Assembly (NCBI GenBank): GCA_023415515.1
Contig: JAEZKH010000053.1
Coordinates: 1 to 16,681 of the forward strand
Reading direction: 5' to 3'
Origin: Actinomycetes bacterium
Lineage (GTDB): Bacteria; Actinomycetota; Actinomycetes; Mycobacteriales; Mycobacteriaceae
DNA: 16,681 nt
Of this stretch, positions 1 to 6,526 are shown in pieces. The number at the start of each line of letters is the position of its first letter. Position 1 is the first letter of the stretch. The notes beneath the pieces are model-generated. The model saw only the letters and a list, made by a program, of their open reading frames with translations, did no database searches and was not told where the DNA came from. Position numbers and translations under genes: made by a program.

Positions 1-685
1 CGTGGGTCACGGGGGCGGGCCCGGTTAAGGTCCCCGGACCCGACACCTCGTCGGAGGCGATCGCGAACATCAGGGCACGGATCTGGTCTTCCAGGCTGAT
101 CCACGGCATGTACTGGCGGCCGCTGCCGAGCCGGGCACCGAGACCGAGGGCGAACAGTGGCCGCAGCCGGCTCAGCATCCCGCCGTGCGGCGAGAGCACC
201 AGGCCGGTGCGCGTCAGCACCACTCGAACGCCGGCCTGCTGGGCAGGCGCCGTCGCCGCTTCCCAGTCGCGGCACAACTGGGCCAGAAATCCGCGGCCCT
301 GCGGCGCCGTCTCGTCGGCGATCCGGTTTCCGGTGTCGCCGTAATAGCCGACCGCGCTGGCATTGATCAGCACACCGACGCCCGCGTCGGCAACCGCTTG
401 GGACAACACCTCCGTCGGGTCTATTCGACTGTCGCGCAGGCTCTGCTTGAACGAGCCGGACCACCGCTTGGCGCCGACGTTGACACCGCACATGTTGACC
501 GCCGCGTCGAACCCGCGCAGCGCCTCAGCGTCGAACTCGCCGGTGTCCGGGTTCCAGAACAGCTCATCGGAGTTCGCCGGTGTGCGGCGGACGATTCGCA
601 CCACGCGGTGGTCGGTCGCACGAAGCGCATAGACCAGCGCCGAGCCGATCAGTCCCGAAGACCCCGCAATCGCAACGGTGGGCAC
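1..685 (-). CDS. TIGR01777/YfcH-type NAD(P)-dependent epimerase (SDR39U1 family), C-terminus cut by the window edge
   Basis: This is an atypical short-chain dehydrogenase/epimerase like human SDR39U1, E. coli YfcH and M. tuberculosis Rv2216; the substrate is unknown. About 228 residues are visible. The nucleotide-binding motif GSSGLIG lies at residues 8-14, and an INASAVGYYGD segment near residues 111-121 holds the family's Ser/Tyr region. A GPAPVT stretch at the left edge matches the conserved region before the family's C-terminal part, so roughly 70 residues should lie outside. The GTG start at 685 lies six bases after the dlaT stop on the same strand, so the gene is probably co-transcribed with dlaT and may be translationally coupled. 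In M. tuberculosis, as I recall, lipB and lipA follow, which would place it inside a lipoylation cluster. The role in that pathway is inferred from position only. The family call is firm; the function is not. Confidence 0.9.
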   Translation of the reverse strand, partial: MPTVAIAGSSGLIGSALVYALRATDHRVVRIVRRTPANSDELFWNPDTGEFDAEALRGFDAAVNMCGVNVGAKRWSGSFKQSLRDSRIDPTEVLSQAVADAGVGVLINASAVGYYGDTGNRIADETAPQGRGFLAQLCRDWEAATAPAQQAGVRVVLTRTGLVLSPHGGMLSRLRPLFALGLGARLGSGRQYMPWISLEDQIRALMFAIASDEVSGPGTLTGPAPVTH

Positions 686-691
686 TGCTGT

Positions 692-2572
692 CTACAACCC
701 CAGGTCCGCCTCGAACGAACCCTCTTCGAGGCGACGCTTGATCGTGGTCAGGAAGCGGCCCGCGTCCGCGCCGTCGATCAGCCTGTGGTCGTAGGTCAAC
801 GGCAGGTAGCAGACCGAACGGACGCCGATCGACTCGTTGCCCGCGTCGTCGAGCACCACCCGGGGACGCTTGACGATCGCACCTGTGCCCAGCATCGCCG
901 CCTGCGGCGGCACCAGGATCGGCGTATCGAACAATGCGCCCTGGCTGCCGATGTTGGTGATCGTGAACGTGCCGCCCGACAGTTCGTCGGGTTTGAGGTT
1001 GCCCGACCGCGCCCGCTCGGCGATGTCGGCGATCGCCCGCGCCAACCCGGCCAGCGACAGGTCGCCCGCGTTGTGGATCACCGGCGACAACAGGCCCTGT
1101 TCGGTGTCCACCGCGAAGCCGAGATGCTCGGCGTCGTAGTAGGTGATCTCCTTGGTCTCCTCGTTGTAGCTGGCGTTGACGTTCGGGTGGGCCTTGAGCG
1201 CGTCGACAACAGCGACCGCAATGAACGGCAGGTACGTCAGGTTCACGCCCTCCCGCTCGGCGAAGCTGGCCTTGGCCCGCGCGCGCAGCGCAACGATCCT
1301 GGTCATGTCGACCTCGTGGGTCTGGGTCAACTGCGCTGTCGCCTGCAGAGATTCGCGCGTCTTCTTCGCCGTGATCTGCCGGATACGGTTGGCCTTCTGC
1401 GTGGTTCCACGCAGATGCGCCAGCGCAGAGGCGGTCTCGGCCTTGGCAGCCGGGGCGGGCGCCTTCGCAGCGGCGGGGGCCTCCTGCTCAGGTGCCTTCT
1501 TGGCTTCGGCCGCCGCGAGCACATCTTGTTTGCGGATCCGCCCGCCGACACCGGTGCCCTTCACCGCGGCGAGGTCGATGTTGTTCTCGCTGGCCAGCTT
1601 TCGCACCAATGGCGTCACATACGGCGCGCCGTCGCCCGACGGTTCCGAATCGGTCCGCGGTGCCTGCTTCGGTTCGGGCTTCGGCTCCGGCTTGGACTCT
1701 GCCTTCGGCTCTTCCTTGGGCTCTTTCTTGGCTTCTTCTTCCGGCTCGGGCTCGGGCTCCGGCTCGGGCTCAGGTTCCGGTTCGGCCTCTTCCTTGGGTT
1801 CTTCCTTGGGTTCTTCTTTGGGTTCCGGCTTGGGCTCGGGTTTGGAAGCGGGGGCCGCGTCGGCGGAGCCGATCTTGGCCAGTTCGCCGCCGACCTCGAC
1901 GGTGTCGTCCTCCTCGGCGGTGATGCTGAGCAGCGTGCCCGCCACCGGCGACGGGATCTCGGTGTCGACCTTGTCGGTGGACACCTCTACCAGCGGCTCG
2001 TCCACCTCGATGCTGTCGCCGACCTTCTTCAGCCAGCGGGTGACCGTGCCCTCGGTGACCGACTCGCCGAGTTCGGGCATCAGCACCGGGGTGGCGTCGT
2101 CTCCGCCGCCCGAGGACGACGTGGGCTCGGCCTCGTCTTCGGCGTTGTCCTCGTCTCCGGGGTGGTCCTCGTCCTCGTCCTCGTCTCCGGCGTCGGCGTC
2201 GTCCCCGGAATCCTCGTCTTCTTCGGCGGCCGGCTCGGGTTGCGCAGCGGGTTCCTCGGCGGGCTTCTCCTCTTCGGCGTCCTCGGCAGGCGCTGCCGAC
2301 TTCTCGTCGTCGCCGCCCCCGCCCGCGTCCTCGTCGGCGTCGCCGATCACCGCCAACTCGCCACCCACCTCGACGGTGTCGTCCTCCTGGGCGACGATCT
2401 TCTTCAGCACGCCCGCTGCCGGAGACGGAATCTCGGTGTCGACCTTGTCGGTCGAGACCTCCAGCAGTGGCTCATCCACCTCCACCGTGTCACCCTCTTG
2501 CTTCAGCCAGCGGGTGACCGTCCCCTCGGTGACGCTCTCACCGAGTGCCGGCATCTGGACGGAAGTTGCCAT
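692..2572 (-). CDS. dlaT: Dihydrolipoamide acyltransferase, E2 of pyruvate dehydrogenase (DlaT, formerly annotated SucB)
   Basis: The 626-residue cytosolic protein moves acetyl groups from the E1 enzyme to CoA on swinging lipoyl arms. In M. tuberculosis, DlaT also serves the AhpC/AhpD/Lpd peroxynitrite reductase-peroxidase. Domains in order: lipoyl domain 1 (about 1-77, lipoyl lysine K43 in STDKV), acidic linker (78-160), lipoyl domain 2 (161-236, K201), a charged K/E/P linker (240-310), the E1/E3-binding domain (317-352), an Ala/Pro linker, and the catalytic core (about 385-626) with HRLIDG at 596-601 (H596, D600). The ATG at 2572 starts at the lipoyl domain and has GAGGGAG about eight bases upstream; the longer in-frame extension to 2782 is not family-like. 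The protein is about 70 residues longer than the 553-residue M. tuberculosis protein as I recall it, all in the linkers. It is first in an operon with the epimerase. Confidence 0.97.
   Translation of the reverse strand: MATSVQMPALGESVTEGTVTRWLKQEGDTVEVDEPLLEVSTDKVDTEIPSPAAGVLKKIVAQEDDTVEVGGELAVIGDADEDAGGGGDDEKSAAPAEDAEEEKPAEEPAAQPEPAAEEDEDSGDDADAGDEDEDEDHPGDEDNAEDEAEPTSSSGGGDDATPVLMPELGESVTEGTVTRWLKKVGDSIEVDEPLVEVSTDKVDTEIPSPVAGTLLSITAEEDDTVEVGGELAKIGSADAAPASKPEPKPEPKEEPKEEPKEEAEPEPEPEPEPEPEPEEEAKKEPKEEPKAESKPEPKPEPKQAPRTDSEPSGDGAPYVTPLVRKLASENNIDLAAVKGTGVGGRIRKQDVLAAAEAKKAPEQEAPAAAKAPAPAAKAETASALAHLRGTTQKANRIRQITAKKTRESLQATAQLTQTHEVDMTRIVALRARAKASFAEREGVNLTYLPFIAVAVVDALKAHPNVNASYNEETKEITYYDAEHLGFAVDTEQGLLSPVIHNAGDLSLAGLARAIADIAERARSGNLKPDELSGGTFTITNIGSQGALFDTPILVPPQAAMLGTGAIVKRPRVVLDDAGNESIGVRSVCYLPLTYDHRLIDGADAGRFLTTIKRRLEEGSFEADLGL
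1667..1843 (-). repeat. Low-complexity K/E/P linker repeat inside dlaT
   Basis: Residues 244-302 of DlaT are short tandem units: KPEP, then KEEP three times (residues 252-263), then about eight EP pairs (264-279), then more KEEP and KPEP units. At DNA level these are 12-base and 6-base near-repeats, prone to slippage in multiples of three. The tract forms the flexible arm between lipoyl domain 2 and the subunit-binding domain. E2 linkers are usually Ala/Pro-rich, so this charged version is unusual. Confidence 0.85.
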
Positions 2573-2729
2573 GTCTGTTGACTCCCTCGAACGGTTGGTC
2601 GTCGTGGATTTCAATGCCGTTCCCATCCTGTCACGTCGAGCCGCGCCGCTCGCCCCAGACCTGAAGAGCCGTTGCTCTGGCAATATCGATAGCGGTGGAG
2701 CGGCGAGCTCCAGAAGGAGTACTACCCAG
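2573..2729. promoter_or_regulatory. Divergent intergenic region between dlaT and the small hypothetical gene
   Basis: These 157 bases separate two divergent genes and must hold promoters for both, because neither has another gene upstream on its strand within range. I see a clear ribosome-binding site for each side (GAGGGAG before dlaT, AGAAGGAGT before the plus-strand gene) but no convincing TANNNT -10 box at a fixed spacing. Both mRNAs therefore probably carry a real 5' leader, unlike most other genes here. No strong palindrome stood out. Confidence 0.45.
2713..2719 (+). promoter_or_regulatory. Strong ribosome-binding site deciding a TTG start
   Basis: GAAGGAG is a near-perfect Shine-Dalgarno sequence, followed by ten bases and then TTG at 2730. 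This spacing is what selects the TTG over the first in-frame ATG at 2809, which would remove the first 26 residues. Confidence 0.75.
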
Positions 2730-3083
2730 TTGGGACTGTTCGGCAAGCTTCGGCGCGGCCGCTCGGCGCGGGCGAGCGGCAATGACCCCGCGGCCGACCT
2801 CGTCTACATGCGGCAATGGGTCGCCCAGCGCACGGGTGTCGAGGCGTTCATCGAGCCCAAGACGACGGTCACCGACCTCACCGTCGTACTCGTGGCGAGC
2901 GACGGGGAGTGGACGCGGCGCCGGACAGGCGGCGACGCGGGCGCCAGGCGACTGAACGAGCGCCTCCAGATCCCGGTCTACGACGTCCAGAAGGTCGGCT
3001 ACCCACAGCGCATGCGCGACTACGACGCGCGCCGCCGCGTCGAACGCCAACGCGCCGCCCGGCGGGAGCTGGAAGACCGTTAG
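2730..3083 (+). CDS. Small hypothetical protein, 117 residues, with a basic C-terminal helix
   Basis: I do not recognise a named family. The protein begins with an amphipathic basic segment (MGLFGKLRRG). Residues 24-65 read like a small alpha/beta fold (LVYMRQWV, then TTVTDLTVVLVASDGEW). Residues 79-93 (LQIPVYDVQKVGYPQ) look like a strand-turn segment, and the last 25 residues are an Arg/Glu-rich helix (RDYDARRRVERQRAARRELEDR region). There is no signal peptide or membrane segment. The TTG start is supported by a strong ribosome-binding site; codon use and third-position GC match the neighbours, so it is very likely a real gene. It sits 11 bases upstream of ephD on the same strand and its TAG stop overlaps a possible ephD -10 box. 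The long in-frame reading upstream of 2730 is a shadow of dlaT. Confidence 0.8.
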   Translation: MGLFGKLRRGRSARASGNDPAADLVYMRQWVAQRTGVEAFIEPKTTVTDLTVVLVASDGEWTRRRTGGDAGARRLNERLQIPVYDVQKVGYPQRMRDYDARRRVERQRAARRELEDR

Positions 3084-3086
3084 GGT
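3081..3086 (+). promoter_or_regulatory. Candidate -10 box (TAGGGT) for leaderless ephD
   Basis: TAGGGT fits the mycobacterial TANNNT -10 pattern and ends eight bases before the ephD GTG at 3095, where transcription would begin on or next to the start codon. Its first three bases are the stop codon of the preceding gene. No recognisable -35 is seen, which is common in mycobacteria. Confidence 0.5.
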
Positions 3087-3094
3087 GGGCGACC

Positions 3095-4858
3095 GTGGGG
3101 GACCCGGTCGCCGAACGCTACGTCGACAGCACCGACGGCGTTCGCATCGCCGTCTACGAGCAGGGCAATCCGGACGGCCCGACGATCGTCATGGCACACG
3201 GATGGCCCGATTCGCACGTGTTGTGGGACGGTGTGGTCGCCCGGCTGGACAAGCGGTTCCGCATCATCCGCTACGACAGTCGCGGCGTCGGCAATTCATC
3301 TGTGCCGAAACCGATTTCGGCCTACACCATTTCGAAGCTCGCCGACGATGTCGGCGCCGTGATCGATTCGCTGAGCCCCGGCGAGCCCGTTCATCTCCTC
3401 GGGCACGACTGGGGCTCGGTGGCCACCTGGGAGTACCTCGGCAGGCCCGGCGCCGCTGACCGCGTCGCGTCCTTCACCTCGGCGTCGGGTCCCGGCATCG
3501 CCCACTACGGCGGCTACATCCTGGACAGCCTCAAACGGCCCCACCGCCTGGTGCGGTTCGGTCGGGCGATCGATCGGATTCTGCGGCTGACCTACTGGTA
3601 TCCGTTCGCGGTGCCGGTGATCGCCCCCATGGTGTTCAAACGCCTGATGCGCGCGAGCGGCAATACGCTGCTCACCGACCGGGTGCCTGCAGAGCAGCGC
3701 TTCCGCAGCGACAGCGCGGAAATCGACCTGGTGAACTCGCTGAAGATCTACCGGTCCCTCGCGGTCGCGCCGCCGATGAAGTTCCCCGCCGACCGCTACG
3801 TCGGCGTGCCCGTGCAGTTGATCGTCGGCGTGAAGGACCCGGTGGTGCGACCACACGGCTTCGACGACCTGTCGCGGTGGGTGCCTCGTCTGTGGCGCCG
3901 CGACATCAATGCGGGCCACTGGTCGCCGATGTCGCATCCGCAGGTGCTCGCCGGCGCTGTCGAGGAACTCGTCGACCACCTCGGCGGCCGGCCCGCGAGT
4001 CGGGCGTTGGCGCGTGCGGAGGTGGACCGCAAGCGCGCGGCGTTCGACGACATGCTGGTGGCTGTCAGTGGCGCAGGCAGTGGCATCGGCAGAGAGACCG
4101 CACTGGCCTTCGCGCGTGAGGGCGCCGAACTCATCGTCAGCGACATCGACGAGGCCACGGTCAAGGAAACCGCCGCCGCGATCGCCGAGCACGGCGGGAT
4201 CGCGCACGCCTATGCGCTCGACGTGTCCGATGCCGAAGCCGTCGAACTGTTCGCCGAAGAGGTGTGCGGTGCACACGGGGTTCCCGATGTCGTCGTCAAC
4301 AACGCCGGGGTGGGTCAGGCGGGCGAGTTCCTCGACACGCCGTCTGATCAGTGGGAGAGGGTGCTCGACATCAATCTCGGCGGTGTCGTCAACGGCTGCA
4401 GGGCATTTGGCAAGCGCCTCGTCGAGCGCGGCGCGGGCGGCCACATCGTCAATGTCGCTTCGATGGCGGCGTACTCGCCCTCGAAGTCGTTGAACGCCTA
4501 CTGCACATCCAAGGCAGCGGTCTACATGTTCTCCGACTGCCTGCGTGCCGAACTCGACGTCGCGGGCATCGGGCTGACCACGATCTGTCCGGGTGTCACC
4601 GACACCAACATCCTGACCAACACCCGGTTCGACGTTCCCGGCCGCTCGGAGGAACACGTCGAGAACCGGCGTGAGCAATTGCAGCGAGCGTTCCGGGTTC
4701 GACGGCATGGCCCGGACAAAGCCGCGGCCGCCATCGTCTCCGCGGTCAAGAAGAACAAGCCCATCCGGCCGATCACGGCCGAGGCGTATCTGCTCTACGG
4801 CACGTCGCGGATCGCTCCGCAGGTCATGCGGAGCACGGCCAGGAAGAAGCTCGTCTGA
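3095..4858 (+). CDS. ephD: EphD-type fusion: epoxide hydrolase (alpha/beta hydrolase) plus short-chain dehydrogenase
   Basis: The 587-residue fusion matches M. tuberculosis EphD (592 residues as I recall), which acts on epoxy-mycolic acids. The N-terminal hydrolase (about 5-300) has the oxyanion-hole motif HGWPDS at 35-40, the nucleophile D105 in GHDWGS, a likely acid D248 (GVKDPV) and catalytic H275 (AGHWS). The C-terminal SDR domain (about 318-587) has the cofactor motif GAGSGIG at 326-332, NNAG at 402-405 and a complete S456/Y469/K473 catalytic set. Both halves thus keep their key residues. GTG 3095 is chosen because it starts where the hydrolase begins and has a -10-like TAGGGT at leaderless spacing; there is no good ribosome-binding site. 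It lies 11 bases after the small hypothetical gene and ends directly against the stop of convergent pepB. Confidence 0.95.
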   Translation: MGDPVAERYVDSTDGVRIAVYEQGNPDGPTIVMAHGWPDSHVLWDGVVARLDKRFRIIRYDSRGVGNSSVPKPISAYTISKLADDVGAVIDSLSPGEPVHLLGHDWGSVATWEYLGRPGAADRVASFTSASGPGIAHYGGYILDSLKRPHRLVRFGRAIDRILRLTYWYPFAVPVIAPMVFKRLMRASGNTLLTDRVPAEQRFRSDSAEIDLVNSLKIYRSLAVAPPMKFPADRYVGVPVQLIVGVKDPVVRPHGFDDLSRWVPRLWRRDINAGHWSPMSHPQVLAGAVEELVDHLGGRPASRALARAEVDRKRAAFDDMLVAVSGAGSGIGRETALAFAREGAELIVSDIDEATVKETAAAIAEHGGIAHAYALDVSDAEAVELFAEEVCGAHGVPDVVVNNAGVGQAGEFLDTPSDQWERVLDINLGGVVNGCRAFGKRLVERGAGGHIVNVASMAAYSPSKSLNAYCTSKAAVYMFSDCLRAELDVAGIGLTTICPGVTDTNILTNTRFDVPGRSEEHVENRREQLQRAFRVRRHGPDKAAAAIVSAVKKNKPIRPITAEAYLLYGTSRIAPQVMRSTARKKLV

Positions 4859-6409
4859 CTAACCGTTGTCGGCTATGTCCTCGAGAACCGCGAACATCGT
4901 CCGCGTCGGCACCCCGGTGCCGCCCTTGCCGTTGTAGCCCCATGGGCCGCCGGTGTTGTAGGCAGGCGCCGCGATGTCGATGTGCGCCCACGACACACCG
5001 TCGGCGACGAACTCGCGCAGGTAGGTGCCCGCGACCAGCATCCCCGCATAGCGCGAGCCGCTGACGTTGGCCAGGTCGGCGACGGTGGACTTCAAGTCGT
5101 CCTTCAGTTCCTCGGGAAGCGGCATCGCCCAACCGTTTTCGCCGACCTCCTGGGACAGCTTGGCGACGCGGTCGCGAAACTCGTCCGACCCCATGACCCC
5201 TGGAGTTCGCGAGCCGAGCGCGACGGTCTGGGCGCCCGTGAGGGTCGAGGTCTCGATCAGATAGTCGGGATCGTCCTCGCATGCCCGCACGATCGCGTCA
5301 GCGAGGATCAACCGGCCCTCGGCGTCGGTGTTGAGGACCTCGACGGTGATGCCGCCGTACTGGGTCAGCACGTCACCGGGCCGCTGTGCCGTCGCCGACG
5401 GCATGTTCTCGGCCATCGGCACCGTCGCGATCACATCGATCGGCAGGTTCTGCTTGGCGGCAAGCACGACCGTCGCGATGACGGCCGCCGCGCCGCCCAT
5501 GTCCGACGTCATGTGGTGCATGTTGGCGGCGGGCTTGATCGAGATGCCGCCGGTGTCGAACGTGATGCCCTTGCCCACCAGCGCGACTCGCTTGCCTGCA
5601 CCCTTTCCCGCCCCTCGGGTACGCGTCCGTTTGGCGCCACGGTGGCTGAGCCGCACCAGTCGAGGCGGCCGCGACGACCCTTTCCCGACCCCGATGATGC
5701 CGCCGTAGCCGCCCTTGGCCAGCGCCTTGTCGTCGAGCACCTCCACCTCGAGACCGGCTGCCTCACCCAAAGCCTTTGCGCGTCTGGCGAATTCGTCGGG
5801 GAAGAGATGCGACGGGGGAGTGTTGACGAAATCGCGTGCGGTCGCCACCGCGGTGGCGATGTCGGTCGCCCGCGCTGCCTCGGCCTTGGCCTTGCCCTTG
5901 GCGTCCGCGGCCAGCGCGGTGATCTCGCGCAGCCCACTGTCCTTCGGCGCGGTCTTGCCGCTGCGGAACTCGCTGAACCGGTACGCGCCGAGGATCAGAC
6001 CTTCGATGGCCGCCTCCAGATCGATGTCCGACAGTGTGGTGACGACGGCCTCGGTGCCGTTGAGCGCCCTGGCGGCCACCCCGGCAGCGCGTCGGATCAC
6101 CTCGGAGGGCCACACATCGCGGCTCTTGCCGAGTCCCACCGCCAGCACGCTGCCCACCGGCAAGGAGGGCGCCACCACCCGCGTCACCTGTTCGAACCCG
6201 CCTTTGGCCCCGAGCGCCTGCAGTGCGACCTCGATCTCTCCGACGGCTTCGGCGTCGAGGAAGGGATTGGCGACGACGGTCGCTCTCGCATCATCGTCAT
6301 CGCCGCTGACCACGGGCACGATGAGCACCGCCTTGTCGGCTTTGCGCTTGGGCAGCGACGAGCTGACGGTCACGGCAGGGGCTTGATAACCAACTTTTGC
6401 AGAGCTCAC
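4859..6409 (-). CDS. pepB: Leucyl aminopeptidase, peptidase family M17
   Basis: A 516-residue cytosolic two-metal aminopeptidase that removes N-terminal residues from peptides. The N-terminal half (about 1-190) is the variable M17 domain. The catalytic half carries metal ligands K280 and D285 in GKGITFDTGG, D303 in SDMGG, and D362 and E364 in the signature NTDAEGRL (360-367). Catalytic K292 and R366 are also present, each offset by ten from E. coli PepA. A short Lys/Arg/Gly-rich segment (about 259-274) precedes the catalytic domain and looks like a variable loop. The GTG start at 6409 gives the usual length and is preceded by TAGGCT at eight bases, so the mRNA may be leaderless. Its stop abuts the ephD stop with no spacer. 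Divergent from gcvT across 117 bases. Confidence 0.97.
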   Translation of the reverse strand: MSSAKVGYQAPAVTVSSSLPKRKADKAVLIVPVVSGDDDDARATVVANPFLDAEAVGEIEVALQALGAKGGFEQVTRVVAPSLPVGSVLAVGLGKSRDVWPSEVIRRAAGVAARALNGTEAVVTTLSDIDLEAAIEGLILGAYRFSEFRSGKTAPKDSGLREITALAADAKGKAKAEAARATDIATAVATARDFVNTPPSHLFPDEFARRAKALGEAAGLEVEVLDDKALAKGGYGGIIGVGKGSSRPPRLVRLSHRGAKRTRTRGAGKGAGKRVALVGKGITFDTGGISIKPAANMHHMTSDMGGAAAVIATVVLAAKQNLPIDVIATVPMAENMPSATAQRPGDVLTQYGGITVEVLNTDAEGRLILADAIVRACEDDPDYLIETSTLTGAQTVALGSRTPGVMGSDEFRDRVAKLSQEVGENGWAMPLPEELKDDLKSTVADLANVSGSRYAGMLVAGTYLREFVADGVSWAHIDIAAPAYNTGGPWGYNGKGGTGVPTRTMFAVLEDIADNG

Positions 6410-6417
6410 GGGCGATG

Positions 6418-6423
6418 AGCCTA
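6418..6423 (-). promoter_or_regulatory. Candidate -10 box (TAGGCT) for leaderless pepB
   Basis: Read on the minus strand, TAGGCT is followed by eight bases and then the GTG start at 6409. It fits TANNNT. The same hexamer and spacing occur before divergent gcvT 90 bases away. There is no clear -35 box. Confidence 0.5.
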
Positions 6424-6512
6424 TCGGTCACGCGAGACGTGCAGGTCGTAAGCCGTGGCCGAGCGCATCGAAATCGACCACCCACCGGAGTCTGCAGCAG
6501 CGACGCCACCAC

Positions 6513-6518
6513 TAGGCT
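6513..6518 (+). promoter_or_regulatory. Candidate -10 box (TAGGCT) for leaderless gcvT
   Basis: TAGGCT, eight bases, then the GTG start at 6527. This supports GTG 6527 over the in-frame GTG at 6455, which lies upstream of the putative promoter and would add 24 residues not typical of the family. Confidence 0.5.
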
Positions 6519-6526
6519 GGTTCGGC

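Noticed and set aside
1667..1843. CRISPR-like or intergenic tandem repeat
   Set aside because: The repeat is in frame inside dlaT, has 6- and 12-base units without spacers, and codes for a low-complexity linker.
185..2581. 798-residue open reading frame on the plus strand opposite dlaT and the epimerase
   Set aside because: It is antisense to two clear conserved genes. Its Leu/Gly/Phe-rich repeats are the mirror of the Glu/Pro linker codons of DlaT, and its composition (Arg/Gly/Val-rich) is typical of shadow frames in high-GC DNA.
1176..2729. Long upstream in-frame extension of the small hypothetical gene
   Set aside because: The Ser/Gly-rich reading lies antisense to dlaT. The TTG at 2730 has a strong ribosome-binding site and the remaining 117 residues look like a normal protein.
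2573..2782. N-terminal extension of DlaT
   Set aside because: The extra 70 residues do not resemble a targeting or protein domain, while ATG 2572 starts directly at the lipoyl domain with a ribosome-binding site.
3296..4708. 470-residue frame opposite ephD
   Set aside because: Shadow of ephD, whose two domains have intact catalytic motifs.
3095..4858. ephD as an artificial fusion from a sequencing error
   Set aside because: The hydrolase-SDR fusion is the known architecture of EphD in mycobacteria and the length agrees.
4982..6418. 478-residue frame opposite pepB
   Set aside because: His/Arg/Gly-rich shadow; pepB has every M17 metal ligand on the other strand.
6455..6526. Upstream GTG for gcvT adding 24 residues
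   Set aside because: The extension is not found in homologs I can recall and would lie upstream of the likely -10 box at 6513.
6410..6526. Glycine riboswitch ahead of gcvT
   Set aside because: With a likely leaderless start at 6527 there is no leader to hold one, and no aptamer-like conserved core was seen in the 117 bases.
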